Under the pieces are notes generated by a model, which did not search any database, was not told the origin of the DNA, and saw only the letters and a list, made by a program, of their open reading frames with translations. A stretch of DNA of 64,000 nt from JAGXRK01 sp963804005 (GTDB lineage Bacteria; Bacteroidota; Ignavibacteria; Ignavibacteriales; Ignavibacteriaceae): the NCBI GenBank assembly GCA_963804005.1, contig CAWDOP010000003.1, positions 122,006-186,005 of the forward strand. Direction: 5' to 3'. Below are positions 1 to 8,992 of the stretch, in pieces (the first letter of the stretch is position 1; each line of letters begins with the position of its first letter). Made by a program: the position numbers and the translations under genes.

Positions 1-438
1 GGCGATGGAAAAGTTTATGTATTAATAAATGATATCCGTTCCGATTCCTTCAATCAGAAAGAACTGGATGAGGACAAGAAAAATCTGTTCGAATTTTTAC
101 TTAAAAGCGATGACTTCATTAAGCAAATGAAAGATGAAGGAAAATCTATCACTAAACGTGAGTTATTTGTTGAAGAGGGTAAGTTGAAAGGGAAAATTGA
201 ATATTCATTTGATGAAATAACAAATGTTGAAGGAATTGTTTACGAATCGCCATATTACTTTTTAACGGTTGCTCCTTCAGATAGCATACTTTCCACAAAC
301 GGACAAGTGATGGTGTCGAAAGATTATAAAAGAATTGTGTGGGACAATTCCATTAAAGTTCTGAAGTTTAAAATGTTTGTTGCCGATACAGATGCAAAAA
401 ACCTGAAATCAATGGCTGAATTTTATAAAGAGAAATAA
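1..438 (+). CDS. 3' part of an unknown protein (5' end outside window)
   Basis: The frame is open from base 1 to the stop at 438 (145 codons), so the ATG at 127 is probably internal and the gene starts before the window. The visible part is charged, Lys/Glu-rich and has no obvious membrane segment. I do not recognise a family. It ends three bases before priA starts and so is probably co-transcribed with it. No function can be assigned. Confidence 0.6.
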   Translation, partial: GDGKVYVLINDIRSDSFNQKELDEDKKNLFEFLLKSDDFIKQMKDEGKSITKRELFVEEGKLKGKIEYSFDEITNVEGIVYESPYYFLTVAPSDSILSTNGQVMVSKDYKRIVWDNSIKVLKFKMFVADTDAKNLKSMAEFYKEK

Positions 439-441
439 AAA

Positions 442-2907
442 ATGTTTGCCGAAGTTGTTTTTCCCTTACCATTCAGAAAAGCTTTTATTTACTCCGTACC
501 AGATGACCTAAAAGATCAGGCGAAAGCGGGAGTAAGAGCAGTTGCTCCATTCGGAAAAAGAACACTTACAGGTTTCATTCTTAACATCACTTCTAAAACT
601 TCCGTTAAGGAAGAAATAAAACCTATCAAAGACATTATAGATGATGTGCCGATATTCGATAAGAACACCTTTAAATTTTATGAATGGATATCTGAGTATT
701 ACATTTGTTCATTAGGTGAAGCATTAAAACTAGCTGTTCCTCACGGTTCTGAAGTTGAATCAAAAAAGAAAATTCACATTGATAGAGAATTTGCTGCAGA
801 GCTTTTCGCAAAAGAAAAAAATAAAAATACAATCAAATCAAAAATTCTTAATGAACTTTCAAACAGAGATGAAACAAGTATTTCAACTCTTCAAAAATTA
901 ATTAAGAAAAAAAATATTTACTCAGTCCTTACTGCTTTACAGAAGCTTGGTGCAATTACAATTCTTGATGAAGTTGAAAAACCAAAAGTAAAGCCAAAGA
1001 AGGTTAAGTATGTAAAGTTGGCAAAGGATATTGCTCAGATTTATGCTGCCTTCCCGGAACTGGAACGCAGATCACCGAAGCAGGTTAAGGTTTTATTGGA
1101 ACTAATTTCAGCAAAAGGGAAATCGCTTCCTATCGCAGAACTTCTTCATAAAATTGAAGGAACAAAATCAACAATTGATTCTCTTGCAAAGAAAAATTTT
1201 GTTGAGATTTTTGAAAAAGAAGTTGAGCGGAGATATTCAGAACATTACACCGAAGAACATTTAGAACTGGTTTTAACAGATCGCCAGCAGAAAGTTGTTA
1301 ATGAAGTAAATGAATTTATAGGTAAGAAAGAGTTTAAAACTTTTCTTCTTCATGGTGTTACAGGAAGCGGTAAAACTCAGGTGTATATAGAACTTGTTAA
1401 AGATGTTCTTTCACAAAATAAAACCGCATTAATTCTTGTCCCCGAAATTTCACTCACTCCGCAAATGACTTCGCGTTTGTTTAACAACTTTGGAGATACA
1501 GTAACAGTTATTCACAGCAGAATGTCAGCCGGTGAAAGATATGATTCGTGGGGACGAGTTCAAAAAGGGAAATCTAAAGTTGTAATTGGTGCGCGTTCGG
1601 CTTTGTTTGCTCCGCTTAGAAACATCGGACTTATTGTTGTGGACGAAGAACATGATGCAAGTTATAAACAAAGTGATATGATCCCGAAATATAATGCCAG
1701 AGATGCCGCAGTTGTGATAGGAAGTATTTTTAAATGTCCGGTAATCCTTGGTTCTGCAACTCCGTCGGTTGAAAGTATGTATAATGCACAAACAGGAAAG
1801 TATAAGCTGCTTGAATTACCTGAAAGAATTGATGATGCGAGACTTCCCAAAATAATTCTTGTCAATATCGCTGCTGAAAGAAAAAAGAAGAAAATGGAAA
1901 ATGTTTTTTCCAAAATTCTTCTTGAAAAAATTGAAGATCGTTTGAGAAAGAAAGAAGGGATAATAATTCTTCAAAACCGGAGAGGATTTTCAACTCAGAT
2001 TTATTGCGAAGACTGTGGTGAAGTTGAGATGTGTGACAATTGCTCTGTACCTATGGTCTATCACATCAATAAAAATATAATTGAATGTCATTATTGCGGA
2101 TTAATCAAAGATGTTCCCGGGGCCTGTACAAACTGCGGCTCAGTATCAATAAAATATTTCGGAACCGGAACGGAAAGAGTTGAAGATGAATTAGAATTTT
2201 ATTTTCCCAACACGGTAATAAACAGAATCGATTCCGATTCGATTTCCAGAAAATCAATGTTGAGCAGAATACTCCTTCAATTTAGTAAAGGTGAAATTGA
2301 TATTCTTGTCGGGACTCAGATGGTCTCAAAAGGATTGGATTTTTCACGCGTGACTTTAGTTGGTGTAATATCTGCTGAAACAACTTTATGGCTTCCTGAT
2401 TTCCGTGCTGATGAAAGAACATTTCAACTGCTCACACAAGTATCAGGTAGATCCGGCAGAAGCAAGGTTGAAGGTGAAGTTATTATTCAAACAATGAACG
2501 AAAAACATTTTGCATTACAAAAAGTTTTAATGAATGATTATGCGGGATTTTATCAACGCGAAATTTCAGATAGAGAAAAAATGGGTTATCCGCCTTTTAC
2601 CAGATTAGCATTGATTGAAACAAAAGATCAATCCAATGAAAAAGCAAAAGGTGCAATTACAGATTTTTATAAAGAGTTATTGAAATACAAAAAGTGGCTA
2701 AAAATATCCGATCCCCATTCGGCAATGATATCAAGATTGAAAGGTAGTTATAGATATCAGATACTGATTAAAGGCATAAAAGGAAGCGACCCAGGTGGTG
2801 CTGTTTTACGAAAATCTATACTTGATTCTTTCGTGGAGTTCAATCGTAAATCACGTTACAGAGATGTTCGTTTAATTTACGATGTTGATCCTCAAAGTAT
2901 ATTTTAG
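442..2907 (+). CDS. priA: Primosomal replication-restart helicase PriA
   Basis: An 821-residue superfamily 2 DNA helicase that reloads the replisome at stalled forks. Residues 1-100 match the PriA 3'-DNA-binding domain (start MFAEVVFPLPFRKAFIYSVP). Walker A GVTGSGKT lies near residue 306 and the DEEH box near 398. A zinc-binding insertion follows at about 522-565, with paired CxxC motifs (CEDC, CDNC, CHYC, CTNC). The helicase C-terminal half includes GTQMVSKGLDF and SGRSGR. Length and domain order are normal for PriA. It follows the upstream unknown gene by three bases. Confidence 0.97.
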   Translation: MFAEVVFPLPFRKAFIYSVPDDLKDQAKAGVRAVAPFGKRTLTGFILNITSKTSVKEEIKPIKDIIDDVPIFDKNTFKFYEWISEYYICSLGEALKLAVPHGSEVESKKKIHIDREFAAELFAKEKNKNTIKSKILNELSNRDETSISTLQKLIKKKNIYSVLTALQKLGAITILDEVEKPKVKPKKVKYVKLAKDIAQIYAAFPELERRSPKQVKVLLELISAKGKSLPIAELLHKIEGTKSTIDSLAKKNFVEIFEKEVERRYSEHYTEEHLELVLTDRQQKVVNEVNEFIGKKEFKTFLLHGVTGSGKTQVYIELVKDVLSQNKTALILVPEISLTPQMTSRLFNNFGDTVTVIHSRMSAGERYDSWGRVQKGKSKVVIGARSALFAPLRNIGLIVVDEEHDASYKQSDMIPKYNARDAAVVIGSIFKCPVILGSATPSVESMYNAQTGKYKLLELPERIDDARLPKIILVNIAAERKKKKMENVFSKILLEKIEDRLRKKEGIIILQNRRGFSTQIYCEDCGEVEMCDNCSVPMVYHINKNIIECHYCGLIKDVPGACTNCGSVSIKYFGTGTERVEDELEFYFPNTVINRIDSDSISRKSMLSRILLQFSKGEIDILVGTQMVSKGLDFSRVTLVGVISAETTLWLPDFRADERTFQLLTQVSGRSGRSKVEGEVIIQTMNEKHFALQKVLMNDYAGFYQREISDREKMGYPPFTRLALIETKDQSNEKAKGAITDFYKELLKYKKWLKISDPHSAMISRLKGSYRYQILIKGIKGSDPGGAVLRKSILDSFVEFNRKSRYRDVRLIYDVDPQSIF

Positions 2908-3532
2908 TTAGTGAGTATGCTATTATATTTTGCTGGTGAAAAAATAAAGTTGAGCCTGAATTAACTTAACTCTGTATCTATATTATTCAAGCTTGTAACG
3001 TCGAAAATCCCAATATATTTTTTATTAATGTAAATATGTTTTTGGAAATTTTTACTGCTTCGGAAATAACTTCTAACTAATGATCCCAATTCAATTAATA
3101 ATAATCGGCAATAATTAATTTGAGCAAAGATATTGTTTCCGATTTCGGGCTTTACAAATCGTACGAAATAATGAGAAGAACTCATTTTTACTCTTAATTG
3201 ATATTCCCAAGTTTAAGTAAGTCTTATTTTTGTTAAGATTTTACTGAATATTCATAAAGGCAATCGCAAAAATTTAGATGTGTAGTACTAATTTGAGCTA
3301 AAAATCAAATTATTACTTATTGATACAATCTTTTTTTTAGTTTCATTTTAGGTTTTCTCTAGTATTAATCTAATTCAAATTTTAATCAATTATTCAGAAA
3401 AGTTTAATCCTTTACTGGCACAATTAGTGCTAATATAAATAAAACTTTCTTGGGGAGATTGTCATTTTGGTTGGTGTGATAAGCTTAAACTATTTCACAA
3501 AAGTTTAACAAAATCAAAGCGAAGGTGACATT
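2908..3532. other. 625-bp AT-rich intergenic region
   Basis: No convincing gene lies here. The open minus-strand frame at 2961-3185 has no recognisable domain and no ribosome-binding site and looks accidental. The only signal I can support is a sigma-54-like promoter at 3416-3430, listed separately, which points toward the lipoprotein gene at 3533. Confidence 0.5.
3416..3430 (+). promoter_or_regulatory. Possible sigma-54 (-24/-12) promoter
   Basis: The sequence TGGCACAATTAGTGC has the spacing of the sigma-54 consensus TGGCAC-N5-TTGC: the -24 half is exact and the -12 half is GTGC instead of TTGC. Transcription from it would start near 3442 and give a leader of about 90 bases before the lipoprotein gene at 3533. 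No enhancer-binding regulator is visible nearby, so this is a sequence match only. Confidence 0.35.
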
Positions 3533-4102
3533 ATGAAACTCTTTATTACTCTTTTTCTACTCATCTTTGCAGTTATTTTCCAAAGCTGCGATATAACAGA
3601 AAATTCAATCCAACCTTCAGAAAATTCTGAGATGAATTTTTCTAGTAAATCTTTACCAACTGATTATACTGAACCGAGCCTTCAAATGACAAAGGAGATA
3701 GATGGTCTTTTAGGAGGCGAAATTCTATTTGAATCAACCTTTGTTAATAACGAAGGCAATAAAGTATTGACTCATATTTTATTAACATTCAAACCAAATT
3801 CATTCCAGGGAATTAAAGAAATCACAGTAAAACCAGATCCTGAAACTGGTTCCATCTCTTTTTTTCCGGAAATGATATTTAATATACCAGCAATACTCGA
3901 CTTATCATTTTCAGGAATAAATTTGGCCAAATTAGGATTCGATTCAAATTCAAAAGTTGATTTTGTATATATATCAGATAATGGGGACATCCAGTACATA
4001 CTTAAAGGAGTATGCAAAATAAAATGGAAGGCCAAGGAGTTAATCGTTAAGAAAGCTGAATTGCCTCATTTTTCCAGATATATATTTGTTCGTAAACATT
4101 AG
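3533..4102 (+). CDS. Predicted lipoprotein of unknown function
   Basis: A 189-residue protein with a lipoprotein signal: basic MK start, hydrophobic stretch, then lipobox FQSC with the lipidated Cys near residue 19. It should be processed by LspA and anchored in an envelope membrane. The rest is a soluble domain of mixed beta character that I do not recognise. AAGG about eight bases upstream supports the ATG. It stands alone between long AT-rich gaps, so it is probably its own transcription unit, possibly from the sigma-54-like site at 3416-3430. Confidence 0.75.
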   Translation: MKLFITLFLLIFAVIFQSCDITENSIQPSENSEMNFSSKSLPTDYTEPSLQMTKEIDGLLGGEILFESTFVNNEGNKVLTHILLTFKPNSFQGIKEITVKPDPETGSISFFPEMIFNIPAILDLSFSGINLAKLGFDSNSKVDFVYISDNGDIQYILKGVCKIKWKAKELIVKKAELPHFSRYIFVRKH

Positions 4103-4316
4103 ATAAAATATTATGGTAATTTTTTCACAAGGTAAAAAAAGAAAAAATTCATCATATTCGAGTTAGTAAGATATTTTACGAAGTTTATTTAACAACTCAA
4201 CTTGGTTGCTTTAAAAATAAAATGGCCAACTTGAATTAATAAAAAATATTGGTTTTTCTCCGCTTGGATTGTCCTCTAAAGCTTGGCAGTGGGAAACAAA
4301 ATAATATTAAATGTAG

Positions 4317-4337
4317 GGAACGGTCTCAGACCGTTCC
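4317..4337. repeat. REP-like perfect palindrome
   Basis: Two perfect 10-base arms, GGAACGGTCT and AGACCGTTCC, are separated by a single C. It lies in the 263-bp gap between the convergent lipoprotein and Yip1 genes, 29 bases beyond the Yip1 stop. A shortened relative sits inside a coding sequence at 19311-19333, which suggests a dispersed palindromic repeat family rather than a one-off terminator. No T-run follows on either strand. Confidence 0.6.
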
Positions 4338-4365
4338 GCTAATTTGTAGTAAGAATAAAATTATA

Positions 4366-5169
4366 TCAGCCACCAAATCCAGCCAAAAATGGAACTGCTT
4401 TAGCAATATAGAAGAACAATAAACTTCCTATAATCCATAATCCGAATACAACTAAATAATACTTTTTCACATCATCAGATTTAAAGAGTTTAGCAAGTCC
4501 AATGCTTAAAACTGCATAGGCCCAGATAGAAATCGGATCTATTTTAGCAAGGAAAAATCCTGCCAATGTAGATCTATCTGTTCCCATTAAAGCTGCAAGA
4601 CTTGTGTCCTGAACAATCTTACCAAGCATCATTGTTAAAATCCCTGCTAGTATTACTTGTATCAGTGTTATATATGCTGTAAGTCCGTTTGCTATAAGAA
4701 CGTGCTGATAGCCACCTTCACCTTTAAGGACAAGTTTTACAAGAAGGAAATAAATTCCTGCTATTATGAAAAAGAAAATTGAACCAAAAATTATAGTTGA
4801 AACAATATTAATAATCCAGCCTACAGGACCGCGCATCATTTCCATTTGATTATTAACGCCTTCAATCATTGCATCTTCCTGATCTTGCGGAATAGTTCCG
4901 TCCTCAATCATTTTTTCAACTCTGTCTATAGCTTGCTGTTTCGCTTCGTAATAAACTTCTTCATTCATCATAGAAATGCTTCTAATAACACCAACCAAAA
5001 CAAAAACTATTAAAAGAGGAATAATCCAATCTTTAGTTCGCGGAGGAAAATAAGATGTAAGTTTGAACATATTGGATGGTTCAGCAAATACACCGATCAT
5101 CTTATCGGAATGTGAAAGTTCTTCAGTTTGTGGTGTTTGCTCAATTTGGTTTGTATCAGTAGTCTCCAT
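4366..5169 (-). CDS. Yip1-family multi-pass membrane protein
   Basis: A 267-residue integral membrane protein. A polar, acidic N-terminus of about 45 residues is followed by about five hydrophobic segments: near 48-65, 118-145, 160-185, a segment around 212-230 and a final one around 238-262. The layout and the GVFAEPSNMF segment before the first membrane helix fit the bacterial Yip1 domain family, whose biochemical role is not established. It is transcribed alone on the minus strand, divergent from tryptophanase. The start is supported by AGGAGA about six bases upstream on the minus strand. Confidence 0.7.
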   Translation of the reverse strand: METTDTNQIEQTPQTEELSHSDKMIGVFAEPSNMFKLTSYFPPRTKDWIIPLLIVFVLVGVIRSISMMNEEVYYEAKQQAIDRVEKMIEDGTIPQDQEDAMIEGVNNQMEMMRGPVGWIINIVSTIIFGSIFFFIIAGIYFLLVKLVLKGEGGYQHVLIANGLTAYITLIQVILAGILTMMLGKIVQDTSLAALMGTDRSTLAGFFLAKIDPISIWAYAVLSIGLAKLFKSDDVKKYYLVVFGLWIIGSLLFFYIAKAVPFLAGFGG

Positions 5170-5364
5170 AACGTTCTCCTGAAATTTTTTGAAATGACAC
5201 TATTGAAAACTATTTATGAAATACTTAAAAGGCAATAAAATTATGACGAAAAGTAGATAAACGTTTGACAAATAATTTATCTGGAATTGAGCAAACCGAT
5301 AAAGCTTTTATTAAATTAGTAATATAAAAATCTCCGGTTATAAGCACTTTTATACAGGAAAAAA

Positions 5365-6744
5365 ATGAAACCAAAGACCATTATAGAACCGTTTAAAATA
5401 AAATCTGTTGAACCAATACGATTTACTACACGTGAAGAAAGAGAAATGATTCTAAAGGATGCCGGATACAATCCGTTTCTCATTCACGCTGATGATGTGT
5501 TAATTGATTTGCTTACGGACAGCGGCACTTCTGCTATGAGCGCAAAACAGTGGGCGGGGATTATGGAAGGTGATGAAGCATATGCGGGCTCAAAAAGCTT
5601 TTTCAGGTTTGAGGATGCTGTTAAGAATATAACTCAAATGGAATACATAATCCCAACGCACCAGGGAAGAGCTGCAGAAAAAATATTGTTTTCAATTGTC
5701 GGCGGACCAGGAAAGTATTTCCCGAACAATACGCACTTCGATACTACAAGAGCTAATATTGAATTTTCTGGTGCAGAAGCAGTTGACCTTTTAAATGAAG
5801 TTGGAAAGCATCCTGAAATTCGCGCTGACTTCAAAGGGAATATGGATATCGAAAAGCTTGAAGATTTTATCAAAGAAAAGGGTGCTGAGAATATTCCGTT
5901 ATGCATGATAACTGTTACAAATAACTCCGGCGGCGGTCAGCCTGTTTCTATGCAGAATATCAGGGAGACAAAAGAAGTTTGCAAGAAATATAACATTCCT
6001 CTATTTCTTGATGCTTGCAGATTTGCTGAGAATGCTTACTTTATAAAGAAGCGTGAAAAAGGATACGCAGATAAAACTCCTTTAGAAATTGCACAAGAAA
6101 TGTTTTCTTACGCTGATGGGGCAACAATGAGCGCAAAGAAAGATGCACTCGTTAACATAGGTGGATTCCTTGCATTGAATGATGAAGAACTTGCAACAAA
6201 ATGCCGTAATCTATTAATTGTTACCGAGGGTTTTCCAACTTACGGAGGTTTAGCCGGACGCGATTTGGAAGCTGTTGCACAAGGTCTACTTGAAGTTGTT
6301 GATGAACATTATCTTGAATACCGAATCAGAAGCGTTGAATATCTTGGTGAAAAACTTGTTTCACTTGGTGTCCCGATTATTGAGCCACCCGGCGGTCATG
6401 CCATTTATATAGATGCAAAAAGATTTTTACCAAAAATTCCGGCTGATCAATATCCTGGGCAATCAATAGTCTGTGAACTTTATCTCGAGGGAGGAGTGCG
6501 TGCAGTTGAAATTGGAAGTGTTATGTTTGGCAAATATGATAAAAACAAAAAACTTATTCCTGCTATGATGGAACTTGTGCGACTTGCAATTCCGAGAAGA
6601 GTTTATACACAAAGTCACGTTGATTATCTGATAGAAATAATTGAAGAAGTTTATAACAATAGAAATAAACTAAAAGGTTACGAAATAACTTATGAAGCCC
6701 CAATGCTGCGTCATTTTACGGCACAATTTAAACCATTGAGTTAG
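5365..6744 (+). CDS. tnaA: Tryptophanase (tryptophan indole-lyase)
   Basis: A 459-residue PLP-dependent beta-eliminating lyase that splits L-tryptophan into indole, pyruvate and ammonia in the cytoplasm. Family landmarks are PTHQGRAAE, the cofactor motif MSAKKD with the PLP lysine at about K259, and YGGLAGRD. Tyrosine phenol-lyase is the close relative. Here the C-terminal motif reads GVRAVEIG, like tryptophanase, and not the MERG form carrying the phenol-binding arginine. GGAAA lies just before the ATG. I see no TnaC-like leader peptide in the 195-bp upstream gap. The next gene starts two bases after the stop, so they are probably co-transcribed. Confidence 0.9.
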   Translation: MKPKTIIEPFKIKSVEPIRFTTREEREMILKDAGYNPFLIHADDVLIDLLTDSGTSAMSAKQWAGIMEGDEAYAGSKSFFRFEDAVKNITQMEYIIPTHQGRAAEKILFSIVGGPGKYFPNNTHFDTTRANIEFSGAEAVDLLNEVGKHPEIRADFKGNMDIEKLEDFIKEKGAENIPLCMITVTNNSGGGQPVSMQNIRETKEVCKKYNIPLFLDACRFAENAYFIKKREKGYADKTPLEIAQEMFSYADGATMSAKKDALVNIGGFLALNDEELATKCRNLLIVTEGFPTYGGLAGRDLEAVAQGLLEVVDEHYLEYRIRSVEYLGEKLVSLGVPIIEPPGGHAIYIDAKRFLPKIPADQYPGQSIVCELYLEGGVRAVEIGSVMFGKYDKNKKLIPAMMELVRLAIPRRVYTQSHVDYLIEIIEEVYNNRNKLKGYEITYEAPMLRHFTAQFKPLS

Positions 6745-6746
6745 CT

Positions 6747-7571
6747 ATGGTCGTCAAGAAAAAATATATCTATGATAATCACCGCCAGATTTGGCGAATA
6801 ATTCCTGCCGGTAACAGAGTAATTATTGAAGAAAGATCTTCTGATAATAAAGAAGTGTTTTTCAGCTGTATAGATATTAATTCCGGCGATGAAATTTTTT
6901 CTGATATTCAACTTAATGAAAAGGTCTGGGTAGGAATTGAAGCGGTCGAAGATGATTATATATTTTTCCATAAATATCTAAAACCAGATATACCGAATCA
7001 TAAAAGTATAATAACCTTTGATATCAATAGTGCCTCCGTTCTCTGGCAGAATAATGAATTGACCTACTTGTTCTATAATAATGGTAAAGTTATTTGTTTC
7101 AAACAGTTATTCGAAAGCAGAGATTACTTCCTGTTAAATGCTCTAACAGGAGAAGTAATTGCCGAACTTGGTGATGATCACGAAAAAGTAAATGAGCTTC
7201 GGGAAAATTCAATTGAGGATTATTATGCTGAAGGATATCTTTTCCCGATTGAATTTAGAAGAGACTTAACGCCGGAAACTGACTCTGAAAAATATCTTCA
7301 TAACTATGCACAAAAATTTGTAATAAAAGAAAATATCAACTATATAAATATTGATGAATTGCTTCTTTTCAATTATCATGAAATATCAAATGAGAATCTC
7401 TTTAACAATATTTTTGTGGCTGTTAATCTTGAAACAGGGAAAGTTTTAATGAAGGAGACTCTCAATAAAAAAATCAGTAAACTAATGCCGGATTCTTTTT
7501 TTGTGAGAGATAATCTTCTTTTCTTATTATTTGAGAAAACCAAGTTTGGAGTTTATTCAATAACAAACTGA
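6747..7571 (+). CDS. Unknown protein, possibly DUF4905-like
   Basis: A 274-residue soluble protein without signal peptide. It has several blade-like repeats of aromatic and acidic residues (for example ITFDINSASVLW, FLLNALTGEVIAEL and VAVNLETGKVLMKE) that resemble PQQ/WD-type beta-propeller strands. Size and pattern fit a Bacteroidota family I remember as DUF4905, function unknown. It starts two bases after tnaA and ends 11 bases before the AMMECR1 gene, so it sits in one operon with both. No catalytic motif is visible. Confidence 0.6.
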   Translation: MVVKKKYIYDNHRQIWRIIPAGNRVIIEERSSDNKEVFFSCIDINSGDEIFSDIQLNEKVWVGIEAVEDDYIFFHKYLKPDIPNHKSIITFDINSASVLWQNNELTYLFYNNGKVICFKQLFESRDYFLLNALTGEVIAELGDDHEKVNELRENSIEDYYAEGYLFPIEFRRDLTPETDSEKYLHNYAQKFVIKENINYINIDELLLFNYHEISNENLFNNIFVAVNLETGKVLMKETLNKKISKLMPDSFFVRDNLLFLLFEKTKFGVYSITN

Positions 7572-7582
7572 TGAGTTGAAAA

Positions 7583-8128
7583 ATGGAAATCTCGGATGAA
7601 GTAAGATTGATTCTTCTTAAGGCAGCAAGAGAATCAATCCGTTCAGTGTTCAGGGAGACAGAGATTCCACAACCTGATTTTGACAAATTTCCCGAACTAA
7701 AAAAACATAAAGGTGCGTTCGTAACTCTTACTATTAACGGAGAGTTAAAAGGATGTATCGGTTATATTATTGCCCATCAATCGCTGTTTGAAATTATTTG
7801 TGAAGCAGCAAAACAAGCCGCATTTGCTGATCCCCGTTTTCCTTCTCTAAAAGAAAAAGAACTTGATACAATTCAAATTGAAATTTCTGTTCTGTCTGAT
7901 TTTACTCCCATTAAAAGCTATGATGAAATTGAAATTGGAAAACACGGATTATTACTTGAAGAAGGCGGAAGAGGCTTATTGCTTCCTCAGGTTGCTGTTG
8001 AGCACAAAATGAACAGAGAAGAGTTTTTAAGTGCAGTTTGTCGCAAGGCAGGATTATATTCTGAATACTGGAAAGAGAGAATATTAAATATTAAAGTCTT
8101 CACTGCGGAAATATTTTCTGAAAAGTGA
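7583..8128 (+). CDS. amrA: AMMECR1-domain protein (AmmeMemoRadiSam system protein A)
   Basis: A 181-residue cytoplasmic protein with the AMMECR1 fold. The conserved segment LKGCIGYI sits near residues 55-62, and FADPRFPSL and LLLPQVA follow. In many prokaryotes this family is encoded beside a Memo-like protein and a radical SAM enzyme (the AmmeMemoRadiSam set), whose joint reaction is not settled. Here the Memo partner follows after 12 bases, but no radical SAM gene is visible. The start is the ATG after a GA-rich leader 11 bases past the preceding gene. Confidence 0.88.
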   Translation: MEISDEVRLILLKAARESIRSVFRETEIPQPDFDKFPELKKHKGAFVTLTINGELKGCIGYIIAHQSLFEIICEAAKQAAFADPRFPSLKEKELDTIQIEISVLSDFTPIKSYDEIEIGKHGLLLEEGGRGLLLPQVAVEHKMNREEFLSAVCRKAGLYSEYWKERILNIKVFTAEIFSEK

Positions 8129-8140
8129 AAGGGAAAAAAG

Positions 8141-8962
8141 ATGAATCAAGTTAGGCATGCACAGGTTGCAGGATATTTTTATCCATCCGATCCAATAAAA
8201 CTTAAGAAAGAAATTTCACTTATGCTTGATGCTTCAAAACATCAAAAAATTTACAACAATATTTTTGGAATTGTTGCACCTCACGCCGGATATGCCTATT
8301 CAGGTAAAACGGCTGCTTATGCGTACAATATGCTTAAAGATAAAAATTTCAAAACAGTTGTTGTAATTTCCCCAAGTCACTCTGAATATTTTCCGGGAGT
8401 CTGCATTTATAAAGGTGATGCATATGAAACTCCACTCGGAATGATTGAAGTTGATAAAGACAAAGCAGTAAAGCTTTGCGCAGAAAGCAAAATTGTTTTT
8501 AGAGGAACACAAGGACACGGAAGAGAACATGCTCTGGAAGTTCAATTACCTTTTCTTCAAAGTGTAATGAAGGATTTTAAGATTGTTCCGATTGTCATCG
8601 GCGATCAGGGCAAAATGTTCGTTGACGAATTAGCAAATCAATTAACAAAAATATACGATGATGAAACTATAATTGTTGCAAGTTCTGATCTTTCTCATTT
8701 TCATGATACTAAAACTGCAAACCGACTTGATTCAATTGTCGAAAAAAGAATAAACGATTTCGATTATGATAGTCTTCAGAAAGATTTGGATAATCATAGC
8801 TGTGAAGCCTGCGGCGGTGGACCAATTGTCGCAATGATGAAAGCAGCTTCATTACTTAATATTAATAATTCTGAAGTATTGAAGAGAACCGATTCCGGTG
8901 ATGTTACAGGCGATAAGAGTGAAGTTGTAGGATATCTTTCCGCTGTAATTTATAAAAATTAA
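8141..8962 (+). CDS. amrB: Memo-like protein (AmmeMemoRadiSam system protein B)
   Basis: A 273-residue MEMO1-family protein, structurally related to class III extradiol dioxygenases. Metal-site landmarks are VAPHAGYAYSG near residue 47, REHALEVQLPF near 129, SSDLSHFHD near 188 and CEACGGGP near 226. Spacing to the AMMECR1 gene (12 bases) and the GGGAAAAAAG leader support a shared transcript and this start. The substrate is unknown. The convergent phosphate transporter gene begins 30 bases after the stop, and no strong terminator hairpin is visible between them. Confidence 0.88.
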   Translation: MNQVRHAQVAGYFYPSDPIKLKKEISLMLDASKHQKIYNNIFGIVAPHAGYAYSGKTAAYAYNMLKDKNFKTVVVISPSHSEYFPGVCIYKGDAYETPLGMIEVDKDKAVKLCAESKIVFRGTQGHGREHALEVQLPFLQSVMKDFKIVPIVIGDQGKMFVDELANQLTKIYDDETIIVASSDLSHFHDTKTANRLDSIVEKRINDFDYDSLQKDLDNHSCEACGGGPIVAMMKAASLLNINNSEVLKRTDSGDVTGDKSEVVGYLSAVIYKN

Positions 8963-8992
8963 AAAACAATGGAACGTGGAATAATTCGTCAC

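Noticed and set aside
2961..3185. Minus-strand 74-codon frame in the priA-lipoprotein gap
   Set aside because: No ribosome-binding site, no domain and AT-driven composition.
5365..6744. Tyrosine phenol-lyase as identity of the beta-eliminating lyase
   Set aside because: The C-terminal motif is GVRAVEIG, as in tryptophanase. The phenol-lyase arginine form MERG is absent.
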